In this document: in pieces, positions 20,833-31,282 of the stretch
Position numbering within the stretch: the stretch's first letter is position 1
Layout of the letters: the number at the start of each line of letters is the position of its first letter
Assembly (NCBI GenBank): GCA_033977485.1
Contig: CM066994.1
Location: forward strand, 117,700,458-117,764,457
Direction: 5' to 3'
Source of the DNA: Hydrangea macrophylla
Lineage: Eukaryota > Streptophyta > Magnoliopsida > Cornales > Hydrangeaceae
Length of the DNA stretch: 64,000 bases
Notes under the pieces: generated by a model
Seen by the model: only the letters and a program-made list of their open reading frames with translations
Databases searched by the model: none
Told to the model about the DNA's origin: nothing
Program-made: the position numbers and the translations under genes

Positions 20833-21024
20833 CATATTTGTCACTGTTATTAACGATGACAAATTCATAATAAACATTGTCAGTGTCTCGAGCAGTGACA
20901 AAATGATATTTTTGTCACCAATTCTTTTTGTCACCGTCATTGATGGTGATAATTTTGTCACTGCTTAAGACAGTGACAAAGATAGCAAAAATAAGAGTGA
21001 TAAATTTGTTGTTTTGGTGTAGTG
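20833..21024. repeat. CACTA right subterminal repeats and terminus
   Basis: Nine or so TTGTCAC(T/C)G and GTGACAAA motifs in both orientations mirror those at the left end. The terminus TTTTGGTGTAGTG ends at 21024 and is followed by the TAA duplication. Confidence 0.85.
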
Positions 21025-21027
21025 TAA

Positions 21028-21174
21028 TCAAGTTTTGATCGAGTAGAACTAACCTGTAAACCCCGGTAGATCAATCCAAGCAAGAGAAGAACAAGAGAAA
21101 ATTTTTTCTCCAGAGAGATTTCGAGAGAAAGGAGGTTGAGAGAATGAAAGAAATGTTTGAACCCCGGCGGTTTT
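21028..21174 (+). other. Tat/Ogre-like 3' module resumed after the CACTA insertion
   Basis: The retroelement sequence continues after the CACTA. It contains a purine-rich GAGAGA/AAGAAC stretch and no gene. With the CACTA removed it would be the upstream flank of the antisense PMD gene. Confidence 0.5.
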
Positions 21175-21325
21175 AACCACTGCCGCTCAAACGCGGCAAT
21201 CATTTTTCCATGCGCGGCAGTCAGTCAACTGCCGCGCGGCACTCGCCGAGTGCCGCAACGGCACTCCGTGAGTGCCGCGCGGCAGTCACGGACTGCCGCG
21301 AAAAAATCGCGTGTGCCGCGATTAA
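21175..21325. repeat. Palindromic GC-rich array, block 2
   Basis: Six or seven near-tandem units of 21-22 bp, the best being GCGGCACTCGCCGAGTGCCG (plus one base, a perfect 21-bp hairpin) and GCGGCAGTCACGGACTGCCG. Adjacent units alternate CAC and CAG at the same stem position. The same unit type occurs at 9083-9215 and in the 3' LTR. Confidence 0.85.
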
Positions 21326-21633
21326 GGCGGTTCAAAGATATTTATTTTCCCCCCGAAAATTCAAATCAAGTCCCAAAAATTGAACTTGAGCCCCCCAAAG
21401 TGTGCCCTCATTGCACTTTTTTGACCCCCGTTTTGTTTCCAGGTTTAAATCGGCTACAAATTTCAAAATACGGGTATAAATTTGAGCCTGTGGGCTCCCA
21501 ATTCCCAGAAATTGAAATAAAATTCGAGCCTGTAGGCCCCAAAATTCAAAAGATGAAATCCTAGCCTGTGGGCCCCGGGTCTCGAAGATATAAAGTAGAT
21601 TCCAAGCCCGTGGGCTCCCGAACTTTGAAATTT
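21326..21633 (+). repeat. Degenerate GCCTGTGGGC repeats
   Basis: Four imperfect copies of a unit with the core GAGCCTGTGGGCTCCC lie at about 21484-21620, separated by purine-rich TTGAAAT words. It leads into the tandem array that follows. No gene is seen. Confidence 0.5.
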
Positions 21634-22359
21634 GAGAGTATAACGGATTTACATTCCCAGTTTTCGCAACATATTTGCGTTAACCCTCATTTTGAGAATA
21701 TAACGGACTTATATTACCGATTTTCGCAACGGACCTGCGTCAACCCTCGTTTTTGAGAATATAACGGACTTATATTCCCGGTTTTCGCAACGGACTTGCG
21801 TCAACCCTCGTTTTTGAGAATATAACGGACTTATATTCCCGATTTTCGCAACGGACTTGCGTCAACCCTCGTTTTTGAGAATATAACGGACTTATATTCC
21901 CGGTTTTCGCAACGGACTTGCGTCAACCCTCGTTTTTGAGAATATAACGGACTTATATTCTCGGTTTTCGCAACGGACTTGCGTCAACCCTCGTTTTTGA
22001 GAATATAACGGACTTATATTCCCGGTTTTCGCAACGGACTTGCGTCAACCCTCGTTTTTGAGAATATAACGGACTTATATTCCCGGTTTTCGCAACGGAC
22101 TTGCGTCAACCCTTGTTTTTGAGAATATAACGGACTTATATTCCCGGTTTTCGCAACGGACTTGTGTCAACCCTCGTTTTTGAGAGTATAACGGACTTAT
22201 ATTCCCGGTTTTCGCAACGGACTTGCGTCAACCCTCGTTTTGAGAGTATAACGGACTTATATTCCCGGTTTTTGCAACGGACTTGCGTCAACCCTCGTTT
22301 TTGAGAATATAATGGACTTATATTCCCGGTTTTCGCAACGGACTTGCGTCAACCCTCGT
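21634..22359 (+). repeat. Tandem array, about 12 copies of a 61-bp unit
   Basis: Each copy has the form GAGAATATAACGGACTTATA, then TTCCCGGTTTTCGCAACGGA, then CTTGCGTCAACCCTCGTTTT. The first two copies are most diverged and the middle ones almost identical. Unit length varies from 59 to 62 bp through the T-run. Tandem arrays in the 3' untranslated part are common in Ogre/Tat elements and can seed satellites. Confidence 0.95.
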
Positions 22360-22784
22360 GATCAAATCAAAAGCACTTTCATGACTCCTGTGTCACATTT
22401 TCGCATGAAAAATCTTGCCTGACTAACACGTCACGAAATGTGCGTCGTACGTGGGGAAAACATGATAAGCATGACATTTACACAACCAGGTCAATTCAGA
22501 AAACACCATTGCATGGCACTTACATCACGACAGGATAGGTGCATCCATCCGTGTGACTACTTGCGTTTGTGAATGTTCAACCCATGCATGAACTACACTT
22601 TGGTCTGATTCCTGACGGGATACGTAGGCAGCTCGCCGTGGAGCACGACCAATTAGAATTTCGCTGCACGCCTACTTTCGTAACGCATTTTGTTTTTACC
22701 TACATTCGACAGTCTGGTCAAAGGCTTGTCTTCACACAGGCTTTGACATTCACTTATGGGACGCGTTGCTCCACAAGCTCTGTC
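22360..22784 (+). other. Last part of the 3' untranslated region
   Basis: It holds the GGGATACGTAGGCAGC motif at about 22618 that is also found just after pol. No gene is seen. Confidence 0.6.
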
Positions 22785-22798
22785 AAAGAGGGGCAAAC
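22785..22798 (+). promoter_or_regulatory. Polypurine tract (plus-strand primer) of the Tat/Ogre-like element
   Basis: AAAGAGGGGCAAAC directly abuts the LTR start TGTAGATAACCC. A purine tract at this exact place primes plus-strand DNA synthesis in LTR elements, and this GGGGCAAAC form is usual for the Tat lineage. Confidence 0.85.
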
Positions 22799-25697
22799 TG
22801 TAGATAACCCAATTTTGACCGACCGTCGAATTTAGGAGAGTGTAACCTCCATATCCGATGATGACAAGGACCGGAAGATTCGAAGTATTCCAAGCTCTTC
22901 AGAAAGTTCTCTAAAATGCGGTAAAATTTCACAGAAAAGAGAAAATGCCAGGTATTTAGGAGAATTCAGGTATAAAATACGATTTTCGAAAAATATCCTC
23001 AAGGATCATTTTGCTTTGAAAAAAGAAAAATCCAAAAGGGGGAATTTTAGCCAAAACCAGCACACGGCGGGCTGCCGCGGCACTCAGTGACTGCCGCACG
23101 GCAGTCACAGAGTGCCGTGCCGGCACTCACCAAGTGCCGCAAAAAATTTCTGACTGCCGTTCACTTTTAAAGTCTGTATTCTGCAGAGCAATACGTATGC
23201 GCATGTAAATAAGAACAAAAACTGATAAAGTAAGACTGACAAAAACGCGGCAGTCCATTAATTTGCCGCGACATTGGATGAATGCCGCGCGGCAGTAGCG
23301 GAGTGCCGCGACGGCAGTTAGCAACAGCCACGACGGCATTCACGGACTGCCGCGGAAGTTTGTCGACTGCCGCCCTGGGTAGCAGTCTGCATAATTTCAG
23401 AAAGTACACATTGTACCAACAAATGAGAGAATTACACCTGTTTTTTGCTCCGAAATTCACCAAAAATGCCTGGTAATTTTGCCTATAAGAGAGACTAGAG
23501 ATAGAACATCAAGAAGGGGGAAGGAACTACATCAACACATTTTGGAGAGAAAAAAGAAGAGAGTTTAGAGAACTAAGAAGAAGAGTTTTGGAAGATCTTC
23601 AAAGAATACTTTGAGGATAATTTGGAGGTGATCCTCTATGTCTTAGATTGTTTGTTTATTCTTTTTCTTTTGTACTAAAATCTCTTGTTATCTTTGTTTG
23701 TCAAAAAACCTTAAGAACTCCTACCTCTAATTCTCTTTTCTTGTATGTGTTTTTCTCTTGAGAGTCTTGGAGATTTTCAATATCTCTCTTGATTCTCTTG
23801 AATATGATCCTTTGAACCTCATGTAAAGCTCATACTCTACATGAGAGTCAAGATTAGATCACCACTTTGCCTTACATAGTTGAATCCAAGTCCATGCCCA
23901 TGACTTGGATCTTCTAAACTTGGTATTCAATGAAGTCATTCCCTTATTCTTCTTGAAACTTAGGAGTATTAGCCATGTCTTTGTCTCCCATGACCATCAA
24001 ATGGTAGGAGTACTAAGTTGAATTCAAGCTTTGGTCTATAAGGTTTTTGAGTTCATTGTTTGGAACTTTGAGAAGTACATTCTATACTTCATCAAAATCC
24101 ATATGCATAAAGTGACTTTTAATCTTCAAGGACCATCAAATGGTAAGAAAAGAAGTTAGGTTTAATCTCAACTTCATGTCTTCAATAGTTGAGGTTAACC
24201 AACAAAGTTGAACTAGCAAAATAAAAACAGTGAGTCCACAAACTGTTTTTGATCAAAGATTTTTAGTTCGAAATCTAACCGTTGAAATCAAGTGAAATCA
24301 ACGGGAAAGTATCAATAACACATCATTCTACCACTGTAATTTTTGTTTTAAGGTGGTTTTATGTTTAGAAGGGTTTGATCATGGGTTTTGTGAGCCAACC
24401 ACAATCTGTCCAAAGTTTCAGAATAGTTTCAGAACAGCAAGTCCATTTTGAAACTCATAAATCAAAAATCTATCCAAGTTTCCATGACCTCTAATAATTT
24501 TTTATAAGAACCTTAATGTGTTATGAAGGTTCCCTAAAAAGAATGAAGCAATTCGGACTTGTTTGCTATTTTTAAAAAATCATACAAGATCTCTGGACAG
24601 AGGGTTGTAAAGTGCTGAGTGATGCCTAGTGTTTCCTACATTCCCGGAGATCTAACCGTTCAAACCTTGATTTTCTTTCTGGGTTAGAAACTAGACTCAC
24701 AGAGGCATAATATATCCAAAATTCATTCAGATCCAACCGTTGGAAGTATTTTATTTCTATCTTTGAACATCTGGTCTGCTCTCTATAATTCATAAAAACT
24801 GCTACTATTTTTTTGTCTAATCTGACTTATTTCAACTCAAATGCCTTAGGAACCAAATCATACTTTGAATAATGGTAACTTAGCTTAAATCCGGAGGCTA
24901 GGTGACCCAAATTAGCGAATAAATCCATGTCTTATTCTTGTTCACATCCATTCATTCATGTATATTAATGCTCATAATTAGAATAAGTAATTGGATAAGG
25001 TTGGGTTTCATTGCTTGCTAGGTATAAGCTAGGGAATTAGGACTGATTGTTTGATATCGTGTTATTATGTGAAGCATGTGGACTAACCTTTTATTTTGTA
25101 GCGCTATTAAGGTATGATTTCTAGAACTCCTCTTTAGTTTATCTTAATTTCTTGATTTTATTGATTTTTCGACTTAATGCGCAACACCTTAGAATTAGGT
25201 TTTGTCTTATGTGTATATGTGATTAGAGACTCTTTTTAGGATTTTCTTTTATTCGCATGCATTGCACGTTTACTATCGCTGCTGGATCCTGGGTAAGTTC
25301 ACTTGTTCCCTATTGCATATCATATCGCTTGCTACCTGAATTATGTGGCTTTTTGAATGGTATTTTGTCAATTGCAATTTTACACCCTTTGGACATGCTT
25401 TTGTGATGTATATGTGTATATGTATTAGTTGAGGGCATGCTTAGATTAATAAATTCGATTAAAAGGATATTGAGTAGAGGCCTATCGCAAGATAGGATGA
25501 GAGAGGGTGTTTTAGTCCGACGGGCTCCTTCCTCTCTCATTCCATAATCCCCGGACCTAGTTAATCTTTGGTTTCGCAAAAGATCGGTTGCTTTAAAATG
25601 GTTTCTTAATTTTCCTTTTAAAAATTAAGTGGCGACTCATTTTGTTTTCGAATTTGATTTTGAAAAGCTGTGGGTAAGTCAACCTGCGATATCCACA
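22799..25697 (+). repeat. 3' LTR of the Tat/Ogre-like element (2899 bp)
   Basis: The LTR starts TGTAGATA and ends TATCCACA. It contains two palindromic blocks (23066-23375), then a TATA-like CCTATAAGAG at about 23482 followed by a purine-rich probable transcript start. Near the end is AAGTGGCGACTC, a word usual in Tat LTR ends. The opposing LTR is outside the window, so insertion age cannot be estimated. No ORF is supported. Confidence 0.88.
23066..23375. repeat. Palindromic GC-rich arrays, blocks 3 and 4, inside the LTR
   Basis: Block 3 (23066-23160) and block 4 (23249-23375) hold about nine units of the type GCGGCACTC...GACTGCCGC and CGGCAGTC...GAGTGCCG. They lie about 110-400 bp upstream of the TATA-like site, in the probable LTR promoter. 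The units match blocks 1 and 2 in length and stem sequence but have different loops. Confidence 0.85.
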
Positions 25698-26322
25698 ATG
25701 ACCAAGGACTTTTTTTTTTAAAGTCTAAATTAAGGGATTTCAGCTCCTAATTTGAGTTGTTCTTAAATAACATGGGCAACTGAGTTCAAATTTTTTTTGG
25801 GCCTTTTGAATGACAAGGATTACTTTATGCAAATTATTATATAGCTTCAATAATCTTCTTCTTCTTCTTCCTATATATATATATAGATAACATGCGAGTG
25901 ATTAGTCTATGTATGCAATATTGTCTGTGTAAATAAACATGTGGACCAACCATACAATAGAAGAGTTCAAAATACTTCAAAGTAAACTACTTAAGCCCTT
26001 GTTAAATTCATTAAAGTTGGAGTGGAGACTCAAGTTCCTAGATATTTCTATTTTCCTATAGGGTCCTTTAGATTTCGCTCCTTTATTATAGCATTTTTTA
26101 GAAATTGATCCATTCTATAAGTCAATTTAGAAATTAGTCCCTCACCTATTTCAGGACCAAAATACCCCTACTCCCATAAATCAAAGTTTTGAAATTCAAA
26201 CCCAGGTTTGTTATATATATATATATATATATAGAAAGATGGAGAATTAAAAGATCGAGAAAATTTAATAAATATCCCAACTCCCATAAATCAGGGGTTT
26301 TAAATTCAAAATCCTGATTTGT

Positions 26323-26403
<81 letters not shown>

Positions 26404-26467
26404 AACAAAGAAATTTTATCTACTATAGAGAAATTTTTCACATTTTTTAACGTATTTGATGAGAAAT
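25698..26467. other. Intergenic flank with tandem duplication and microsatellites
   Basis: No gene is seen. A unit of about 110 bp (CCCATAAATCA, then a TTGTTATATATA run) occurs twice, at about 26173-26235 and 26281-26348. Microsatellites are (TA)n at about 26212-26233 and (TA)n-(GA)n at 26324-26400. The last bases, GAAAT at 26463-26467, are the left target duplication of the next element. Confidence 0.65.
26324..26400. repeat. Compound microsatellite (TA)n(GA)n
   Basis: About 25 bp of TA repeats run straight into about 52 bp of GA repeats. Open frames across it are low-complexity artefacts. Confidence 0.9.
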
Positions 26468-27488
26468 TGTCACGCCCCGGAATGGCAAAAATAGAGAAAA
26501 ATAAATTTCCTTTTTGGGTCCAAAGGCCGGGTGCAGTCACATGATTGTCCACACCACGCAGTACTAAGCAACAAGAAGTAATAGTGTAACAGGAATGAAG
26601 TCTAGGTTCTGATCACAACGTAACATAAAGTCAACAGAAGTTACTAACTATTACACATCAGAGCCTCGAATCAAATGTAACACAGCGGAAGTACAAATGT
26701 CAAGGCAATATATGCCTGACTACAAAAGGGTTCTAAAACAGTAAAGACAATTAACTACAATTCTAGTCTAGTCTTCAGTTGGCGTAAAGGTAGTCCTCGG
26801 CGTAGTAGTCTTCTCCGGTCTGACCTCCGTCAGGGTAGTTATTAGCAGGGACATCACAACCGGCATCATAGTCCTCGCCCGCAGGTCCTTCACCTGTATA
26901 GTCATAACCAGGGTGCGCTGGAACATAGGAATGTCCAGCGGCATAAACGCCGTCAGCTTAATGAAAGCTGAGTGAGTTAGATACTAACAAGGTATCAACT
27001 ATTGAAGTTATTACAAGTTATAACACGATACTCATTATATTCAGTGAGGGTAACTCCTTTAAATCAAACCGATTATTCGATTACTAACGTCTTACTCATT
27101 TTAAGACCGATAACACGTCTTGATAGGGGAACAGACTCGACAGTAGTTCAACTCTATAAATACACCATTGCTCATCCACCGCTTTTAAGAACATATGCAC
27201 AGTCCAACGCATGTCATGGATACCACGTTAGTCCATCCCCCGCTTTTAAGAACATATGCACAGTCCACCGCATGTCAGGGATATAACGCTTTAAACAACA
27301 ACACATCATTCTATGCCACGCCTTAGCGACGTTTACTAGTGATCACGGTCCACCGCAGTCGTAGACACCTTCGTCTGTCTACCGCTTTTAAGAACATATG
27401 ATTAGATCATCTGGCTATCTTAGAGAAAATGGTCCGGTTCACCGCAAGTCATAGACACCTTCGTCTGTCTACCACTTTTAAGAACATA

Positions 27489-29986
27489 TGTCACGCCCCG
27501 GAGCAGCATAAATAGAGAAAAATAAATTTCCTTTATGGGTCCATAGGGAATGACGGGTGAATAACCGCGTTGTCATCTACTCAAACCAATAAACACCACG
27601 ATAGGGAGGATGCTATTCATAGAACATATCTTATTAACATTAATCAGAGGCTACAGCGGAAACTATAAAAGGTATGAAAGCAACAGATGCCCAAGTACCA
27701 ATTATAAAAGTCTACTAAAACTATTACAACAGCTGGCTTATAGTCTCAGGCCTATAACAATAACAACAACAGATATACAAACTAACTATATAAAGCAGCA
27801 CATCTTCGTCTTCCAGCCTTCAGCTCCAAGTCTGGCAGAACTATCAGTCTTCAGTCCTCAAGACCTACAAATCCCTAGACATTGGAATGTCCAGGGCATA
27901 AACGCCATCAGCTTTGAATACAAAGCTGAGTGAGTACATTAAACAACACTCCTCACCGCTATTGTTCAGCATCTTAAAATGCGGTTAATCTCTTAACAAT
28001 GGCGTCTCTCACGGACATAGCAAAGGTCTCATTAAACTATGCATTAATCAATAATAACAGAAATCATATTAAGTAATGACAAGGATAAACATCATGGTAT
28101 AACATATCTCATCACGTATTCACCAAATCCATGCATGTAACCATGCAACCACCCATGCATCTACCTTTACGTCGGGACGCTGAATCCACGACTGAACCCT
28201 TATCTCATCATATCCGTACTCATATTCATATCTCTATCCATCTCTGTATCCATACGTCAATCCCATTATTACAAATCTGTAAACCATTCGTCGATACAGT
28301 AATGCCAATCGGAATCACCCGACTAGGCAATAGATCCCAAAATCCCTTGATAGGGTTACCGGTCGTCTACACGGTACCACCTATCTGTAAACGATAGAAC
28401 GGCACATCAGACGTCTTCAACGATGCGTATACCCTCACTGGTCGTCTACACAGCTGAGAATACATTAGAGCACTAGCCGGACGTCTTCAACGGTACACTG
28501 GACGTCTTCAACAGTGCATACGCATCACTGGACGTCTTCAACAGTGAGAGGCGCACTAGGAACTCTAACCATCCCACGTCCACCCGACTCGTCAGCCGTT
28601 GATCCCACGGATCCCAAAGTACACATATCTCATTATTCCATATAAATCACATATCCCATTTCTCATCATATCTTCTCATCTCTTCATATCAATATCCCAT
28701 TTCTCATCAGATTCTCTTACCTCGTCACATCACTATCCCATGCATGCTGACACATGTTGTGAAATGCTCATATACTAAGTACAGGAAATACCACATGCTC
28801 TGTATTCAACATATCTATCGTTACTGATTATTAACATGCTGTCGTGTTCCATTCTACTATTCAGTTTGTCAATAACATATGGCAGTTACTTAACCATTAG
28901 AGCATCTCATATCGACAGTAAATAATAAACAGTTCATCTTGTAACATTAACATAAACATCATATAAGGCTTACGTAGTATCATGTTGACTAAGCACATAT
29001 CCAATATCACATATGGTACAGCCATTAACAGCTTGGGTACATTACAATCAGCTCATAACATATAATAATAGATAAACAACATTCTACTCTTACTCAATCG
29101 ATTGGAAATAATGTCAATCGATTGGACTTATGTCAATCGATTGAAATAATGTCAATCGATTGAACTGATGTCAATCGATTGATATATCAATCGATTGAAC
29201 TCTATTGTCAATCGATTGAACTTTGTCTTCTTCCTCAAAACTGCTGGTTTTATTATAAAAACGTTGGAGTTCTCTTTCCTCCTCATGCACGTTATTATAC
29301 ACACATAAACATCACAAAACAAACCTCTTTGAGTGAGTTAATAAACTCACCTCTCCCGGCGTTCCGTTGACGGTGTCCCGAGCTCCGCGGCGGCGGTTAT
29401 GGTGAGTTCTCTCTCTCTCTCTTTCTTCTCTGCTCTCTCTTTCTCTGTCCGTCTCTGTTCTCTCTCTGGTCTCCTCCTCCTCCTCTTCTTCTTCTCCTTC
29501 TCTCCACCCGAGAGTGTGTGTGTGTAATATATATATACAATATATATGTGTATGTATATATATATAAGAGAGAGTATGCATCTCTCTCTCTCAAGGCTGC
29601 CAAAACTTGGCCCAAGGCCACAAATGAGCAAGTATATATAAGGGTTAAGTGTGCCACACGTTCAAAGCTGAAGGAAAGAAGAAAATGTTTCTCAGCTTAT
29701 GTCAATCGATTGGACTCTATGTCAATCGATTGAAGACAGATATTTGATGTCAATCGATTGAAGAAGATGGCAATCGATTGGGATGTTGACACGTCATCAC
29801 TTTTAGTCGGTAGAATGTCAATCGATTGGGAACATGTCAATCGATTGGTATCTGAAAAGTGTCAATCGATTGGGAAAACTTATCAATCGATTGGTATCAA
29901 AATTCACCAAAAGGAAGAGAAAGTTTATACGAGTATAGAAATGAAATACCAGGTCTTATTAATATACCAAAATACAGGGTATTACA
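27489..29986 (-). repeat. LTR of the gag-only element (3' LTR relative to gag)
   Basis: This 2498-bp copy starts TGTCACGCCCC and ends GGGTATTACA on the + strand. Compared by eye with the other LTR it differs at three bases (28044, 28184, 28409) and lacks one TA in the microsatellite near 29570. It carries 15 CAATCGATTG palindromes in two clusters, and between them a CT-rich tract and the repeated phrase GACGTCTTCAAC at 28410-28545. Confidence 0.93.
29095..29893. repeat. CAATCGATTG palindrome arrays in the first LTR
   Basis: Seven copies lie in 29095-29218 and eight in 29703-29893, mostly in the form GTCAATCGATTGG or GTCAATCGATTGA and spaced about 10-30 bp apart. Spacers are not similar to each other, so only the palindrome is conserved. 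Confidence 0.93.
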
Positions 29987-31282
29987 TCATCCACCACTCA
30001 TCAAAAGATTTCGTCCTCGAAATCTGAAGCAGTAGGCCCTCAAATAAACACACAAATCATCTCGGAAGACATACTCTAAAATGCTCAAGTTCTCGTTTTA
30101 CATAAACGATCACATTAGCGGCCAAAGGTTTAAGTTCTAAACACGCGATGCAAAGTTATCAACGATCTATAAGTGCTAGGGTAACAACTATCAATCCTCG
30201 GGTTAGCTATTTGAAATTCGTATGTCGAACTTCGAGAAAAGTTCTAGGTAGCACAATCTAATCATCTCACGAATCTGAAACAGCAAATCTCTAAACACAC
30301 AAGATTCCTTACTCGTGCCAAACTCTACGGTGTAAGGGTTCTATCGATCAAGTGTTCTAATACCGTCTAAGTTGTAGCGAAGCGTTGCCGTCTACTCTGG
30401 TTTCGAAGATGCTTCACACTGTGTTGACAATGTCTCTACTGCGTCATCAGTTGACTGTCTTCTTATCTCTGGACTTCTTGTTACGATCGTCAACGTTATT
30501 AGTCAGCCTCATGTTGCACACGACGTCCTTGTTAACTCCAGTGTTGTCACCATCATCCTTTAATATGCTGACTTGAAAGCATTGTGACTCTAGCATCGTT
30601 ATTTGATAACTCAAATTTCCTCATGGCTCTCCAAATTCCCACGTACTATTGATATAATCATCTCTTTGAGGTCGTTCAATCCATTGAATACTCGTTCTGC
30701 TTCCACGTACTAATCAAATAGGTTAGGCAGGACTACATACTGATATCGTGAGTCGTTCTACTACAAAACATCTCAACTAAATAAAAGTAACAGGCGATCG
30801 GTGTTGAAAAGCATTCCTCTGCGATACTCTTTTGAAAGTTCTGGTGTTGTCTCTGCGTTACTCGTATCTCTTCTCGTATACTCGCAATCTTCTAGTTCGT
30901 CCTCTCTTGTCAAAGCTACATCTAAAGAAAATTTAGATTCCCCATCTCTAGTCTTTGTCCGACATACCAATGGTTGGCGTAGTCTTTCGATAGGGAGGCA
31001 ATTGACGTCAGATAGGGATGCAATTGATGTCTTATAGGGATGCAAAAGAAGTCATATGGGATGCAATTGATGTTATACAGGGATCCAAATGATGTCATAT
31101 TTATTCTTGGAAAACTTACTGTCATAGACGATTATTGATCAGTGCCAAATGGGGTGTTTGGGTATCTACAATTTATGGTGTAGGCTAATCCTCTTACAAT
31201 CAATCAAATGGATGTAAAACTTCCTTCAATATCGGGATCATATGTAATACATGATGTAGGTGATGAGTGTTGTACCTTCTGT
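29987..31282 (-). other. Non-coding part of the gag-only element
   Basis: This part lies downstream of gag on its coding strand, where pol would be. No protease, RT, RNase H or integrase motif can be recognised in any frame. A short purine-rich stretch (GAGTGGTGGATGA on the minus strand) adjoins the LTR and may be the polypurine tract. Near the gag end is the minisatellite at 30985-31110. Confidence 0.7.
30985..31110 (+). repeat. Minisatellite, unit about 21-26 bp
   Basis: Five imperfect copies of a unit like ATAGGGATGCAATTGATGTC follow one another with small spacer changes. The palindromic CAATTG core is in most copies and is similar in form to the LTR palindromes, but without CpG. Confidence 0.75.

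Larger units (their letters stand above)
12370..21024. mobile_element. CACTA (En/Spm-type) transposon, non-autonomous, with captured gene fragments
   Basis: The left end reads CACTGCACCAGAAT and the right end, read inward from its own side, CACTACACCAAAAC: an imperfect terminal inverted repeat of the CACTA type. Both flanks carry the trinucleotide TAA (12367-12369 and 21025-21027), the 3-bp duplication expected for this superfamily. Subterminal regions at both ends are dense in TGTCAC/GTGACA motifs in both orientations, typical binding-site arrays for CACTA transposase. No transposase-like ORF is visible in 8.65 kb, so the element is non-autonomous. Its interior holds a peptide chain release factor 1 fragment and several splice-bounded exon-like segments. 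It is nested within the Tat/Ogre-like element. Confidence 0.92.
1..25697 (+). mobile_element. Large Tat/Ogre-like Ty3/gypsy LTR retrotransposon, 5' LTR outside window
   Basis: The element reads left to right: leader, gag, aspartic protease, G-patch-like linker, RT, RNase H, a second (archaeal-type) RNase H, integrase, a 3' module with opposite-strand genes, polypurine tract, 3' LTR. Two RNase H domains and a long 3' region are hallmarks of the plant Tat lineage that includes Ogre. The 3' LTR begins TGTAGATA and ends TATCCACA, near-perfect inverted termini. Removing the 8.66-kb CACTA insertion and its duplication leaves about 17 kb visible, so about 20 kb with a second LTR. The 5-bp target duplication cannot be checked because the left end is outside the window; the right flank is ATGAC. 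Lineage is well supported; the family name is not known. Confidence 0.9.

Noticed and set aside
27002..28397. Short open frames in the solo LTR and the first LTR (27002-27286, 27610-27933, 28131-28397)
   Set aside because: The latter two are repeated identically in the second LTR, lie in LTR sequence and have no domain.
29312..29657. Glu/Arg-rich open frames in the LTR (and the copies at 34956-35303)
   Set aside because: Produced by CT/GA-rich low-complexity sequence; no conserved protein features.
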